Below, one piece after another: positions 1-9,595 of a stretch of 64,000 bases of DNA (positions within the stretch are counted from its first letter, which is position 1; every line of letters starts with the position of its first letter). The stretch lies in contig NZ_BDQX01000047.1 in NCBI RefSeq assembly GCF_003112455.1, positions 41,195 to 105,194 on the forward strand, given 5' to 3'. The notes beneath the pieces are model-generated. The model had not been told where the DNA came from and did no database searches. It saw only the letters and a program-made list of their open reading frames with translations. This DNA is from Paenibacillus agaridevorans. Lineage in GTDB: Bacteria; Bacillota; Bacilli; Paenibacillales; Paenibacillaceae. The position numbers and the translations under genes are program-made.

Positions 1-1
1 G

Positions 2-3000
2 GGATTAGATACAAATGGAGACAGCGTTGCTGCGAACGTTTTTACGGATGAAAAGCTGATATCGCAGTGGAGCAAAGGAGCTGTTGCAGCTGTTACAACT
101 GCACAATTAATGAAGGGATACGCCGATGGAAGCTTTAAACCGGAAAACTTCATTACACGTGCCGAGCTTGTAGTCCTTTTGGATCGTGCGCTAAGCTTGA
201 AAACTCCGACTGAATACAATCAATCGGGTACATATGGACCCGCTGATAGCGTTCGGACGATTGATGGCAATGTGGTTGTCAATGTTGCTGGTGTAACGCT
301 GCAAAATATGAAGATCACTGGAGATTTATTGTTAGCCGAAGGTATCGGAGAAGGTGATGTTTTCCTTAACAATGTAACGGTTCTAGGTACGACGATCGTT
401 AAGGGCGGAGGAAGTAACAGCATACACATGGATAACAGTGTTATGTTTACTGTTATTGTAGATCGAGCAGCCGGAACGGTGCGGATTGTTGTAACGGGAA
501 CGACGACGATAACCGAACTGACGGTTAAGTCCCCCGTTATTTTAGAAGTAGGTGAAGAAGCGAAGATCATCACAATGCTGCTGGATGCAATGGCTAAGGT
601 AATGGGATTGGGAGTCATCGAGAAGGCGACATTAAACGTAAAAGCGAAAGGGACAACTTTCGAGACACGACCGCTGGTGCTGGTAGATCTGGCAAACCAA
701 TCTCAGGGTCAAACGGGCCCATCGGTTACACCTGGGCCAACGACACCCGGGCCCGAAATTGGAAGCAATCTCATTGTCGATAATGGCATGGCCAAGGCAC
801 AGATTATTATTGATGTAGATGCAAGCCAACGAACAGTTGAGGCCGCTAACACCTTAAAAAATTATATACAGAAATCCACTGGCGCTGCGCTGCCGCTAGT
901 AACTTTGGATCCATTGACGGAACCGCCAAACGGCGATACAACATATATTTACATCGGAGTAAGCCGGACAGAAGATCAGGCAAAACACCAAGATTTGCTT
1001 GAAGAAATGAACGTTCATGGATTTATTATCGATTCGCAAGTGAATCATATTACGATTAAAGGAGCTACGGATTGGGGAACCGAATTTGGCGTTAACGAGT
1101 TCCTTGAGCGGTTTCTGGGGATACGTTGGCTGCTTCCGGGACCGGATGGCGAGGATGTACCGCCGCATAGCACAGTTGCTATACCGCGTGAATTGATTCA
1201 GGAGGAGCCTGCTACGATATCGCGTTCATTCTTCTTTCTTAATACTCCTGCCACTGCAGAATGGGGACGGCGCAACGGAATTCACGATAATATTCAATTC
1301 CATCATAACCTGGCTGTTCTGTTTGACCCGGTCGTATTTCAAGATCACCCGGAGTATTATGTGGATGGAGTTGTTCCGACGCATCCTTACGAATGGCAAC
1401 CATGCTTGAATGACACAACCGCTGCAGTCGCGATTCAACGCATTAAACAATATTTCGATGAAAATCCGGATGTCGGCTCCTATTCTCTAGGGATAAATGA
1501 CAGTACCAGGTTTTGTGCAGAAGATATCGCGCGCGCGAACGGGGAAATCAATTCAACGGGTTCCTTGCATTTGTCGGATGTTTATTACCCATGGGTGAAT
1601 CAAGTTGTTGAAGGCGTCTTGGCAGATGAGCAATATAAAGATAAATATTTTGGATTGCTGGCCTATTGGACGATGTACGATCCGCCAAGTGAGCCGTTGC
1701 ACCCCCATGTGGTCCCTTATATTACGGAGGATCGGATGACTTGGGAAGATGAGAGCGTTGCTGATGAAGGGAAACTGAACATTGAGGGTTGGACGCAAGT
1801 GGCGACCAATATTGGCTGGTATGAGTATTTGTATGGTTCTCCGTATAATGTGCCGCGTGTATACATGCAGAGGATGGCGGACAATTACAAGTATGCGCAA
1901 GATCAAGGCGTTATCGGTCATGTTGCGGAATTGTTTCCGAATTTCGGCGAGGGACCAAAGCCATGGGTTTCGGCCAAGCTGCAGTGGAATGCAGACCAAG
2001 ATGTCGATGATTTGCTGGACGAATGGTACACACATGCGGTTGGCCCAGATGCGGCAGTAGATCTGAAAGCCTATTACGAGCTATGGGAACATTTTTGGAC
2101 GGTACGTGTTCAAGATTCGGATTGGTATCAGAGATGGTTTAATTCGGATGAGCGTTATTATTTGAGATTCGATCAACCTGATTATTTGGAAGCCGTGACG
2201 AAGGAAGACATAACGGTAAGCAGGAACCTGATGGAGCAAGTAGTGGCTAAGGCTCAGACTTCGGGGCAGAAGGCGCGTGCCAAAAAACTGATGCGAGCTT
2301 TTGAGTTTTACGAAGCTTCTGCACTCAGTTATCCAAGAACCACTCCTGTTGATGCGCCGACAAATAATACCGAAGCGCTTGAGATGCTCGAGGACATTAA
2401 GATCAGTTTCAAGATGGTAAAGAAGCGGTTTAATTTGCCGACCCAGTTTGAGGGTGACCCCATTTTACACATTCCGCAAGCCCCACCGCATAGAGGCGGA
2501 ACTTGGGATGGCATACAGACGAGTCTGATTGCCGCACTGCAAAGCTACATTGCTGCTCACCCGGAGGATGTCCAGGTTAAAGACGGGTTAGAGGAATTTT
2601 TGACGTACATTAGCAACACCAATTTCTCAGCCAATGCGGTTAAAACGACAGCAAGCAAAGACAACATCTTGAACTCGCTTGATTTCAATCAAGGACCATG
2701 GAGAAACGCAGTTCCGTTTAGCGAATTTATGGTTATGGGGACAAGAATTGATGTGCCGGAGAAAACAAATGTTTACCTGCTCTGGGATGACGAAAATCTG
2801 TATGTCGGGTATGAAAATTTCGATAGTCGTGCATGGGGAATGGTCGTGAGCGATTCCGCACCGGGCTCATGGTGGAGCAGCGGCGGGGATGATTCCGTCG
2901 AAACTTTTGTATCCGCCGATCCGACGGCAAGTATTACGGGGTTCTTCTCCAATCCCAGGGATGTCAGGTTCAACCATCGGAAAGTGGGAACCGGAGCACC

Positions 3001-5086
3001 TGCGCCAGCTGAAGATGTAGCGTGGGAAAGCAAGTCTGAAATCAAATTTGATCGCTGGAATACCGTTCAAGTCATTCCCTTTGCGAGTATCGGTATAGAT
3101 CCAAGTGAGACTACAGAGCTGCAAGGCTATTTCCTAAGAAATTACCATGGGCAAAAATGGTTTTTAACTTGGGGCGGCGGACGTCCTTGGACTGCGGAAC
3201 ACTTCAAACCGGTTTATCTGGCAGATCCAAATCGGCAGCAACCGCTGAACAACAATACGTCCTTTGAAGAAGCGGATGAGTCGAGCCCGTCTGATATTAA
3301 AACCAAGGATTGGAAGTTTGAGTATTACAATCATAATCGTGATCCGCAGACCGAAAAAGCCTACCGCACCGATGAGATGGCTCGCACAGGAGAGCATAGC
3401 ATTGCAGTTACGGGTATCACCAGCGGGTCGCTAGTTACGACTTTTGAAGTTGACGAGACAGCCGCTTATATCGACGCGTCGGCTTACTATTATAGTGCTG
3501 CAGATGCCGAGCCGGGCGGGGCGCTGGTGCTGGACGCGGAAGTGTTGAACGCTGACGGACAGTCACTTGGTACTTTGGCACTCGAAACCAAACAAATCTC
3601 GGATACCGCTGGCGAATGGGCGGAGGTTAAACTCAAAGCAGAGTTGCCTGACGGGGCTAAGTACCTCAAATTTCAAGTTTATCATTATGGCATCCCGGTG
3701 GGCAAAACCGTCTATTTCGACGATATCGTCGCTTACGGTGTTGCAGCGCCTTCGGTTGCCAACGTGTATGCAACAAATGGGAGCATTGAGGTGGCGCTAA
3801 ACGGCTGGATCGAGTCGAGCCCTGTCGGAAGCGACTTTACGGTGACGCAGCAAATTGATGATGGAGAAGCAACGGTGTTGACGGCAGAAGTGACAGCATG
3901 GGATGAAGCTAGCAAAACAGCGATGTTGTCGGTTCCGCCGCTGCCTGTGACGGAGAACGTACACACGGTTATCTACTCGGTCGCATACAAGCAGTCAGCA
4001 GCTGTGAGCGCTGCTCCGATACGGGTAGGGAATCTGCCGCTGAACAATAATGAGTCCTTTGAAGAAGCGGATGAGACGAGTCCGTTTGATATTAAAACCA
4101 AGGATTGGCGGTATGAATATTATCCGCTTCAAGAACGCAATCCGGTTAGCGAAAGAGCGTACCGGACGGATGAAATAGCCCGTACAGGAGCGTACAGTAT
4201 TGCGGTTACCGGTATAACCAGAGGGTCGCTCGTCTCCGTGATCGAGATCGATGAGACGAGACACACCGCTATAAACGCATCGGCCTATTATTATACCGCT
4301 GCCAATGCCGAACCAGGCGGAACTTTGGTGCTCGACGCGGAAGTTTTGGATGCCTCTTGGAAATCTCTCGGTACCTTGGCCGTGGATACGAAACAAATCT
4401 CGGATACGGCTGGAGCATGGGCGGAGGTAACCTTGCAAGCGGCACTTCCAGCCGGGGCGAAATATCTTAGATTTCAAATCTATCATCATGGCATCCCGGT
4501 GGGTAAAACCGTTTATTTTGACGATGTTGTCGCTTATGGCGTCACAGCGCCGATTGAGGAAGAGTCCCCGGAACTAAACAACAATATCTCTTTTGAAGAA
4601 GCGGATGAGATGAGTGCTTACGATATTAAAACAAAGGATTGGCGCTTCAGTTATTTCAATTCTAACCGCAATCCGATTACCGAAAGAGCGTACCGAACGG
4701 ATGAGGTTGCCCATACAGGAGCGTATAGTATCGCGGTTAAGGGGATCACTAGCGGGTCTCTCATTACGACGATTGAAGTTGACGAGACAGTGCATGCCAA
4801 TATGGAGGCATCAGCCTATTACTACAGCGCAGTGGATGCCGTGGCAGGTGGATCGTTGGTGCTGGCCGCCGATGTTTATGATGCCAATTGGCAACTGCTA
4901 GGTCAACTAGGATCAGAGACCAGACATATTTCGGATACTGCCGGAGTCTGGCAGGAGGTTACGTTTCAAGCAGCGATCCCAGCCGGAGCAAAATACTTGA
5001 ATTTCCAGATCTATCACTATGGCATCCCGGTGGGCAAAACCGTTTATTTTGACGATGTCGTCGCTTATGGCGTATCGGAACAGTAG
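2..5086 (+). CDS. SLH-anchored DUF4838-type glycoside hydrolase, 5' end outside window
   Basis: The reading frame is open from base 2, so the start lies left of the window; 1694 residues are visible. They begin inside an SLH domain (MKGYADGSFKPENFITRAEL around residues 37-56). A strand-rich region follows (about 75-215), then a Pro/Thr/Gly linker. Next is a GH67N-like segment leading into a DUF4838-type hydrolase region (about 257-870), and a CBM9-like sandwich containing WDDENLYVGYENFD (about 885-1075). Three copies of a 166-168-residue module end the protein, with an Fn3-like spacer after the first. SLH domains bind secondary cell-wall polymer, so the enzyme should sit on the cell surface. 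The substrate cannot be read from the sequence. It heads a run of four downstream enzyme genes and is probably cotranscribed with them (42-bp gap). The domain calls are family recognition; the catalytic residues are not identified. Confidence 0.8.
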   Translation, partial: GLDTNGDSVAANVFTDEKLISQWSKGAVAAVTTAQLMKGYADGSFKPENFITRAELVVLLDRALSLKTPTEYNQSGTYGPADSVRTIDGNVVVNVAGVTLQNMKITGDLLLAEGIGEGDVFLNNVTVLGTTIVKGGGSNSIHMDNSVMFTVIVDRAAGTVRIVVTGTTTITELTVKSPVILEVGEEAKIITMLLDAMAKVMGLGVIEKATLNVKAKGTTFETRPLVLVDLANQSQGQTGPSVTPGPTTPGPEIGSNLIVDNGMAKAQIIIDVDASQRTVEAANTLKNYIQKSTGAALPLVTLDPLTEPPNGDTTYIYIGVSRTEDQAKHQDLLEEMNVHGFIIDSQVNHITIKGATDWGTEFGVNEFLERFLGIRWLLPGPDGEDVPPHSTVAIPRELIQEEPATISRSFFFLNTPATAEWGRRNGIHDNIQFHHNLAVLFDPVVFQDHPEYYVDGVVPTHPYEWQPCLNDTTAAVAIQRIKQYFDENPDVGSYSLGINDSTRFCAEDIARANGEINSTGSLHLSDVYYPWVNQVVEGVLADEQYKDKYFGLLAYWTMYDPPSEPLHPHVVPYITEDRMTWEDESVADEGKLNIEGWTQVATNIGWYEYLYGSPYNVPRVYMQRMADNYKYAQDQGVIGHVAELFPNFGEGPKPWVSAKLQWNADQDVDDLLDEWYTHAVGPDAAVDLKAYYELWEHFWTVRVQDSDWYQRWFNSDERYYLRFDQPDYLEAVTKEDITVSRNLMEQVVAKAQTSGQKARAKKLMRAFEFYEASALSYPRTTPVDAPTNNTEALEMLEDIKISFKMVKKRFNLPTQFEGDPILHIPQAPPHRGGTWDGIQTSLIAALQSYIAAHPEDVQVKDGLEEFLTYISNTNFSANAVKTTASKDNILNSLDFNQGPWRNAVPFSEFMVMGTRIDVPEKTNVYLLWDDENLYVGYENFDSRAWGMVVSDSAPGSWWSSGGDDSVETFVSADPTASITGFFSNPRDVRFNHRKVGTGAPAPAEDVAWESKSEIKFDRWNTVQVIPFASIGIDPSETTELQGYFLRNYHGQKWFLTWGGGRPWTAEHFKPVYLADPNRQQPLNNNTSFEEADESSPSDIKTKDWKFEYYNHNRDPQTEKAYRTDEMARTGEHSIAVTGITSGSLVTTFEVDETAAYIDASAYYYSAADAEPGGALVLDAEVLNADGQSLGTLALETKQISDTAGEWAEVKLKAELPDGAKYLKFQVYHYGIPVGKTVYFDDIVAYGVAAPSVANVYATNGSIEVALNGWIESSPVGSDFTVTQQIDDGEATVLTAEVTAWDEASKTAMLSVPPLPVTENVHTVIYSVAYKQSAAVSAAPIRVGNLPLNNNESFEEADETSPFDIKTKDWRYEYYPLQERNPVSERAYRTDEIARTGAYSIAVTGITRGSLVSVIEIDETRHTAINASAYYYTAANAEPGGTLVLDAEVLDASWKSLGTLAVDTKQISDTAGAWAEVTLQAALPAGAKYLRFQIYHHGIPVGKTVYFDDVVAYGVTAPIEEESPELNNNISFEEADEMSAYDIKTKDWRFSYFNSNRNPITERAYRTDEVAHTGAYSIAVKGITSGSLITTIEVDETVHANMEASAYYYSAVDAVAGGSLVLAADVYDANWQLLGQLGSETRHISDTAGVWQEVTFQAAIPAGAKYLNFQIYHYGIPVGKTVYFDDVVAYGVSEQ
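3245..5074 (+). repeat. Three in-frame copies of a 166-168-codon module
   Basis: Copies lie at 3245-3742, 4040-4543 and 4574-5074. Each runs from LNNN-x-SFEEADE to GIPVGKTVYFDD-V-AYGV. The last stretch (GGCATCCCGGTGGG and following) is nearly identical in DNA as well as protein. This suggests recent duplication or gene conversion. The fold resembles a CBM4/9-like carbohydrate-binding sandwich (an N-terminal N-x-SFEEA and a C-terminal YFDD strand), but that is inference. Confidence 0.85.
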
Positions 5087-5128
5087 ATATATTCGAGTAT
5101 AATTCATAAATTTTGGAGGCCTATTAAG

Positions 5129-7060
5129 ATGAGACAAATTAAAAGAGCAGTTCATATTGATTTTCATACGTTGCCGGACATTCCTGATTTTGGGGCGAAT
5201 TTTGATGCCAAGATATTTGCTCAAACGTTAAAAGACGCCAAAGTAGAATTTATTAATGCGTTCGCCAAATGCAATATTGGCTACGCCTACTATCCGACAG
5301 AAGTCGGCGTGATGCATCCTCATTTGAATTTCGATATGTTCGGAGAGACCGTTGAAGAATGCCGTAAGCTGGGCATTGGCGTAACCGCATACTTCAACCT
5401 GGGATTAGACCATGAAATGGCCAGAAAGCATCGCGAATGGACCATCGTCAATAAAGAGGGACAGGTCATCTACGGTGACCGAACAGAACATTTCTTTAGA
5501 AACATGTGTCTGAACTCCGGTTATGGCGACTATATGCTGGCGATGATCAAGGAAGTGTTGGATCGTTATCCGGTTGAAGGAGTATTTCTCGACTGTATCA
5601 ATATGCATCCTTCGCCCTGCTATGGCAACGAATGCAGTGAAGATATGCACAAGCGCGGAATGGATCCGCTTAACGACGAGCAAGTGCTTGCCTTTTCCAG
5701 GCTGCAGACGCTTGAATTTTGCAGAAAGGTTAAGTCGCTTGTAGGCGATGACAAATTTCTCTACCTGAACGGTTTGCACTTCGGCGAATCAGAGGGACTG
5801 AGTACGCATTCGGAGATCGAATGTTTGCCGGGACTTTGGGGGTATGATTTCTTTCCGGCGCAAGTGGCCTATGCTAGGAATCTTGGCATACAGGTGTTTT
5901 ATATGACGGGGAGATTTCAAGCAAGCTGGGGAGATTTCGGTGGTCTCAAGACGAAAACTTCATTGGAAAATGATTGCTGGGATGCGATCAGCAACGCTGT
6001 GACGACTTCTGTCGGCGACCATATGCACCCTCGTGACGGACTTGATCCAGCCGTGTACAAAATGATCGGTGAAGTGTATACGGAAATAGAGAAATACGAG
6101 CCTTGGACGGACAATGCCAAAGCAGTGGCGGAGATCGGGGTCATGGTGCCTGTCAGCGGAGTTACTAGTAAAAACCACTTTGGAGCCGTTCGTATATTGG
6201 GAGAGCTCAAGTATACGTACGATCTCCTCGATGAGCGTATGGATTTATCGCCGTATAGGCTCATCATTTTGCCCGATGATCTGACGGTTTCGGAGATGCT
6301 TAAAGAGAAGCTGGAGCAGCATTTGGCTGAGGGCAAAGGTATTATCAGCTCAGGATATGGCGGGCTCAATCCCGAAAAGACGAAATTTGCTATCGATGCT
6401 TGGAACCTGGATTATGACGGGCCTGATCCATGGAATCTATCCTATTTCAAGATGTTGGAGGATACAGGGGAAGAGGTCCCTGATATGATGCATGCCGTTT
6501 ATAAACAGGGCATCCAAATGCAGCTGAAGAATGGCGCTCAGATGATTGCGGATTACATTCAACCGTATTTCAATCGGCATTGGGATGGGTTTCATGGCTA
6601 TTTTTACGCACCGCCCGAAAAGAGCAGCGGACGTCCTGCGCTGGCCAGATCCGGCAATATTTTTCAATTCAGCTTTAATATTTTCTCTGCGTATAACGAA
6701 TATGCGATGGTGACTCATAAAAATATGGTGAAGTATTGCTTGGCGCAGTTGCTTCCAGATCCGCTTATCAAGTGCGAGAATATCCCTTCAACCACGCGTG
6801 TAACGGTAACGAAAAAAGAAGATATGAGAATGATTCATATCAAGACGACACATCCAGAAAAACGAGGGAATTATACGATTGTTGAGGATAGCCAGCTGCT
6901 AACGAAAGCGGTTGTATCTGTGAAGGGACAACATGTCGAGAAAGTGTATATGGCTCCTACTGGAGAAGCGCTAGCCTATGAAATTGCAGGAGAGTACATT
7001 CGAATTCCGCTGCCGGATATAGACGGTTATCTGATGGTTGTTGTAGCGGAAGGAGTTTAA
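5129..7060 (+). CDS. GHL6-type (hypothetical glycosyl hydrolase 6) TIM-barrel protein
   Basis: 643 residues, no signal peptide, so cytoplasmic. The N-terminal barrel begins RAVHIDFHTLPDIPDFG and includes KCNIGYAYYPTEVG, and EGVFLDCINMHPSPC at about residues 150-165, which is the style of the GHL6 family (PF14871). The second half (about 330-560) resembles the beta-galactosidase trimerisation fold, and a small beta domain ends the protein. The family is annotated only as putative hydrolases, often GH29- or GH42-like, and I cannot assign a substrate. A GGAGG ribosome binding site precedes the ATG. It lies 42 bp after the SLH hydrolase and 22 bp before the GH2 gene, so it probably acts on an imported product of the surface enzyme. 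Confidence 0.7.
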   Translation: MRQIKRAVHIDFHTLPDIPDFGANFDAKIFAQTLKDAKVEFINAFAKCNIGYAYYPTEVGVMHPHLNFDMFGETVEECRKLGIGVTAYFNLGLDHEMARKHREWTIVNKEGQVIYGDRTEHFFRNMCLNSGYGDYMLAMIKEVLDRYPVEGVFLDCINMHPSPCYGNECSEDMHKRGMDPLNDEQVLAFSRLQTLEFCRKVKSLVGDDKFLYLNGLHFGESEGLSTHSEIECLPGLWGYDFFPAQVAYARNLGIQVFYMTGRFQASWGDFGGLKTKTSLENDCWDAISNAVTTSVGDHMHPRDGLDPAVYKMIGEVYTEIEKYEPWTDNAKAVAEIGVMVPVSGVTSKNHFGAVRILGELKYTYDLLDERMDLSPYRLIILPDDLTVSEMLKEKLEQHLAEGKGIISSGYGGLNPEKTKFAIDAWNLDYDGPDPWNLSYFKMLEDTGEEVPDMMHAVYKQGIQMQLKNGAQMIADYIQPYFNRHWDGFHGYFYAPPEKSSGRPALARSGNIFQFSFNIFSAYNEYAMVTHKNMVKYCLAQLLPDPLIKCENIPSTTRVTVTKKEDMRMIHIKTTHPEKRGNYTIVEDSQLLTKAVVSVKGQHVEKVYMAPTGEALAYEIAGEYIRIPLPDIDGYLMVVVAEGV

Positions 7061-7082
7061 GAGACAGCCGAGGAGTGAGAGG

Positions 7083-8846
7083 ATGCCAGTATTTACATGC
7101 AACGATGCTGCTTTCTTAATTGATATTGACGATAGAGGGGAGCAAAATAAGTGGTTTTCTCCCCAATTCGACAAATCGAATTGGATGCGAGTGGCCATTC
7201 CGGGGGCGTGGGATTTTTACAGCCACGCTTTCTGGGGTTACGAGGGCATAGGTTGGTATTGCCTGGAGATCGGAGGGGATCTGGTTCAGCAAGATCGTAA
7301 CCATCGCCTTCAGTTCGAGAGAGTGAGCGGGTATGCCAAGGTTTGGGTCAATGGCGAACGGGTAGGAGAGCATATCGGCGGTTATTTACCTTTCGAATAT
7401 GATATTACTTCCTATTTACATGAAACCGGAACCAATCAGGTAGTTATCCGAGTAGATAATGTGCCGCGAAGCAACTGGCTGCCGGGGGCGACGCTTATCG
7501 AATGGATTCAATATGGAGGGATCTTGCGGCCGATATCGTTCGTTACAAGCAACCTCTGTTTTATATCCGACATTGCTATTGATGCTTCGCCTGTTCTGGG
7601 AGGAGCCAAAGTCGTCTGCAATGTAGAAGTGACAAATGCAGGAGGGGCATTATTCGATGGGAGCATCTTGCTCGAAATCCCTGCGAACGATGACATCTAT
7701 ATAGCTCTAGTAGAGGTCACCTGTCAAGCAGGACAAAAAGCAGTCTGCTCGGCAACGATTGATTTACCGCAAGCTCAGCTTTGGACGCTGGATTCTCCCA
7801 AACTCTATGACTTGAGGGCGGAATTGCTCGGGCTTAACGACGAAGCTGTAGATGAGAAGCAAGAGCGCTTCGGGGTCAGGACGATCGAGGTACAGGGAAC
7901 GCAAATATGTCTCAACGGCCAGCCAATTATTATTAAAGGGGTTAATCGGTACGATGAAGTTGCTGGATACGGTCCCACCGTCCCGGAAGAAGTTATCCGC
8001 GCCGATTTGCTCAAAGCAAAGCAAGCCGGAGTGAACTGTATTCGGACCCATTATCCGCTGGACTCGCTTCATCTGAACCTGATGGATGAAATCGGACTTC
8101 TACTCTTCGAAGAGATACCGTTAAACTGGTGGCTAAAGCCTTGGGAGATTGACGCGGAGGTAGATGAGGCTGAAAATAACGGAATTATTGATAGAGCCGA
8201 GGTTGCATTGCAAGAAATGATTGAGCGCGGCCGCAACCATCCTTGTATTATTGCTTGGAGCATGTGTAATGAATCCGGAACGAATAAGCCATATGGCATT
8301 GATGCAATGCGTCGCTTAATGCGCAAAGCAAGAGAGCTAGATCCTACCCGTCTAGTATCTTTTGTAGCTGTTGGACATACAGCTGGACATCAGGCATTTG
8401 TCGAGGCGGATATGGTCTGCATCAATTTTTACTACGGTTCTGTTATAGCGCCAATTGTTTATCAAATCGACCAGCTGGAACAATTCGCTGCAATCGCTAC
8501 GGCTAATCATTTGCAGGATACGGTTTTGGAGTTTGCAGGAAAGCCTGTAGTTGTCACAGAGTTTGGTGCGCAAGCGCTAGCGGGTATTCACGGAGATCAT
8601 CGTTACTCAGAAACGCTTCAAGCAGCTTATATTGAATCGGTATGGCAAGCAATCAGAAGCGTGGAAGGTGTACAAGGCGGCATCCTTTGGTGCTGGGCAG
8701 ATTATTACCATCGCAGTACGTATGCCGGACCTTGGCAAGCTCCCTATGGCGCATATGGCGTCGTAACTGTAGATCGTCAAGATAAGGAGTCATTAAGTGT
8801 GTTAAGCAGGCTTTTTAATGATGGTATCAAAAGGGAGCTTGAATAA
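7083..8846 (+). CDS. Glycoside hydrolase family 2 (beta-glucuronidase/beta-galactosidase type)
   Basis: 587 residues with the usual GH2 order: sugar-binding jelly roll (about 15-160, with FERVSGYAKVWVNGERVGEH), Ig-like sandwich (about 165-265) and TIM barrel (about 270-587). The acid/base motif IIAWSMCNES places Glu397, and the nucleophile motif VVVTEFGAQ places Glu493. The NP-x-NE style and compact length are closer to beta-glucuronidase than to LacZ, but substrate specificity is not settled. There is no signal peptide, so it is cytoplasmic. The start is supported by GAGGAGTGAGAGG upstream. Two amidohydrolase genes follow after 2 bp. A glucuronide or galactoside whose aglycone is then processed by the amidohydrolases is a reasonable inference. 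Confidence 0.85.
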   Translation: MPVFTCNDAAFLIDIDDRGEQNKWFSPQFDKSNWMRVAIPGAWDFYSHAFWGYEGIGWYCLEIGGDLVQQDRNHRLQFERVSGYAKVWVNGERVGEHIGGYLPFEYDITSYLHETGTNQVVIRVDNVPRSNWLPGATLIEWIQYGGILRPISFVTSNLCFISDIAIDASPVLGGAKVVCNVEVTNAGGALFDGSILLEIPANDDIYIALVEVTCQAGQKAVCSATIDLPQAQLWTLDSPKLYDLRAELLGLNDEAVDEKQERFGVRTIEVQGTQICLNGQPIIIKGVNRYDEVAGYGPTVPEEVIRADLLKAKQAGVNCIRTHYPLDSLHLNLMDEIGLLLFEEIPLNWWLKPWEIDAEVDEAENNGIIDRAEVALQEMIERGRNHPCIIAWSMCNESGTNKPYGIDAMRRLMRKARELDPTRLVSFVAVGHTAGHQAFVEADMVCINFYYGSVIAPIVYQIDQLEQFAAIATANHLQDTVLEFAGKPVVVTEFGAQALAGIHGDHRYSETLQAAYIESVWQAIRSVEGVQGGILWCWADYYHRSTYAGPWQAPYGAYGVVTVDRQDKESLSVLSRLFNDGIKRELE

Positions 8847-8848
8847 GG

Positions 8849-9595
8849 ATGAAAAGAATAGATGTTCATTGCGTGCTTGGATCATCGGCCAATGTAAAGC
8901 TGGAAATAACGAGCGAACAGGAACTGATCGATAGTCTCGATTATTACAACATTGAAAAAGCGATTGTCATTCACTCCATGGCACGTGATTTGGATCCGAT
9001 CTCAGGTAACGAAAAAATGCTTGATTGGACTCGAAGAGAGGACAAATTGATTCCTTGTTTTGTTCTATCGCCTCATTATAAGTATGAAATGGGATGGGCT
9101 GAAACGGAGAAACTGCTGCGCAAGGAACGTATTCGCTTTGTTCGCATATATCCGCGATTGCACGGATTTACGCTGCATGGCGCGCATACCAGGGAAATCT
9201 TCGAGATGGCCGCCAAACTTCATATTCATCTATTAATCGATCATTCGGAAATGATAGATGCTCATGGAAAAGATATGGAAATTTTCGAGTCTCTTTTAAA
9301 GGAGCATCCCGCTGTCAATGTGATTCTTACTTCTGTCAGCCATAGAAACAATATGGTTATCTATAGCTATTTGGAAAACTACCCTAATTTCTATGTGGAA
9401 TTTAGCGCCTATGCCAATATGCTGGCGTACGAAGAAGCGGTGCGGAGATTTGGTTCGGAACGCCTGTTATGGGGCACGGATATGCCGTTCAGAATGCCTG
9501 GATCTGCCATTACAATGCTATCGTATGCTGACATAAGCATGGAAGACAAAGAGAATATTGCCTATAAAAATATGGAGAAACTGATGGAGGGGTGA
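8849..9595 (+). CDS. Amidohydrolase-2 family protein, altered metal site
   Basis: 248 residues of the PF04909-type TIM barrel. Visible elements are RIDVHCVLG at the N-terminus, FVRIYPRLHGF, LLIDHSE, LTSVSHRN and the C-terminal LLWGTDMPF. This family covers decarboxylases and lactonases acting on small (often aromatic or pyrone) acids. The N-terminal metal-binding H-x-H is changed to H-C-V, so the usual metal site lacks one ligand; the other positions (His in IDHSE, Asp in GTDMPF) are kept. The gene begins 2 bp after the GH2 stop and overlaps the next amidohydrolase start (GTGA). The pairing suggests a heterodimer or two sequential steps. The substrate is unknown. Confidence 0.75.
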   Translation: MKRIDVHCVLGSSANVKLEITSEQELIDSLDYYNIEKAIVIHSMARDLDPISGNEKMLDWTRREDKLIPCFVLSPHYKYEMGWAETEKLLRKERIRFVRIYPRLHGFTLHGAHTREIFEMAAKLHIHLLIDHSEMIDAHGKDMEIFESLLKEHPAVNVILTSVSHRNNMVIYSYLENYPNFYVEFSAYANMLAYEEAVRRFGSERLLWGTDMPFRMPGSAITMLSYADISMEDKENIAYKNMEKLMEG

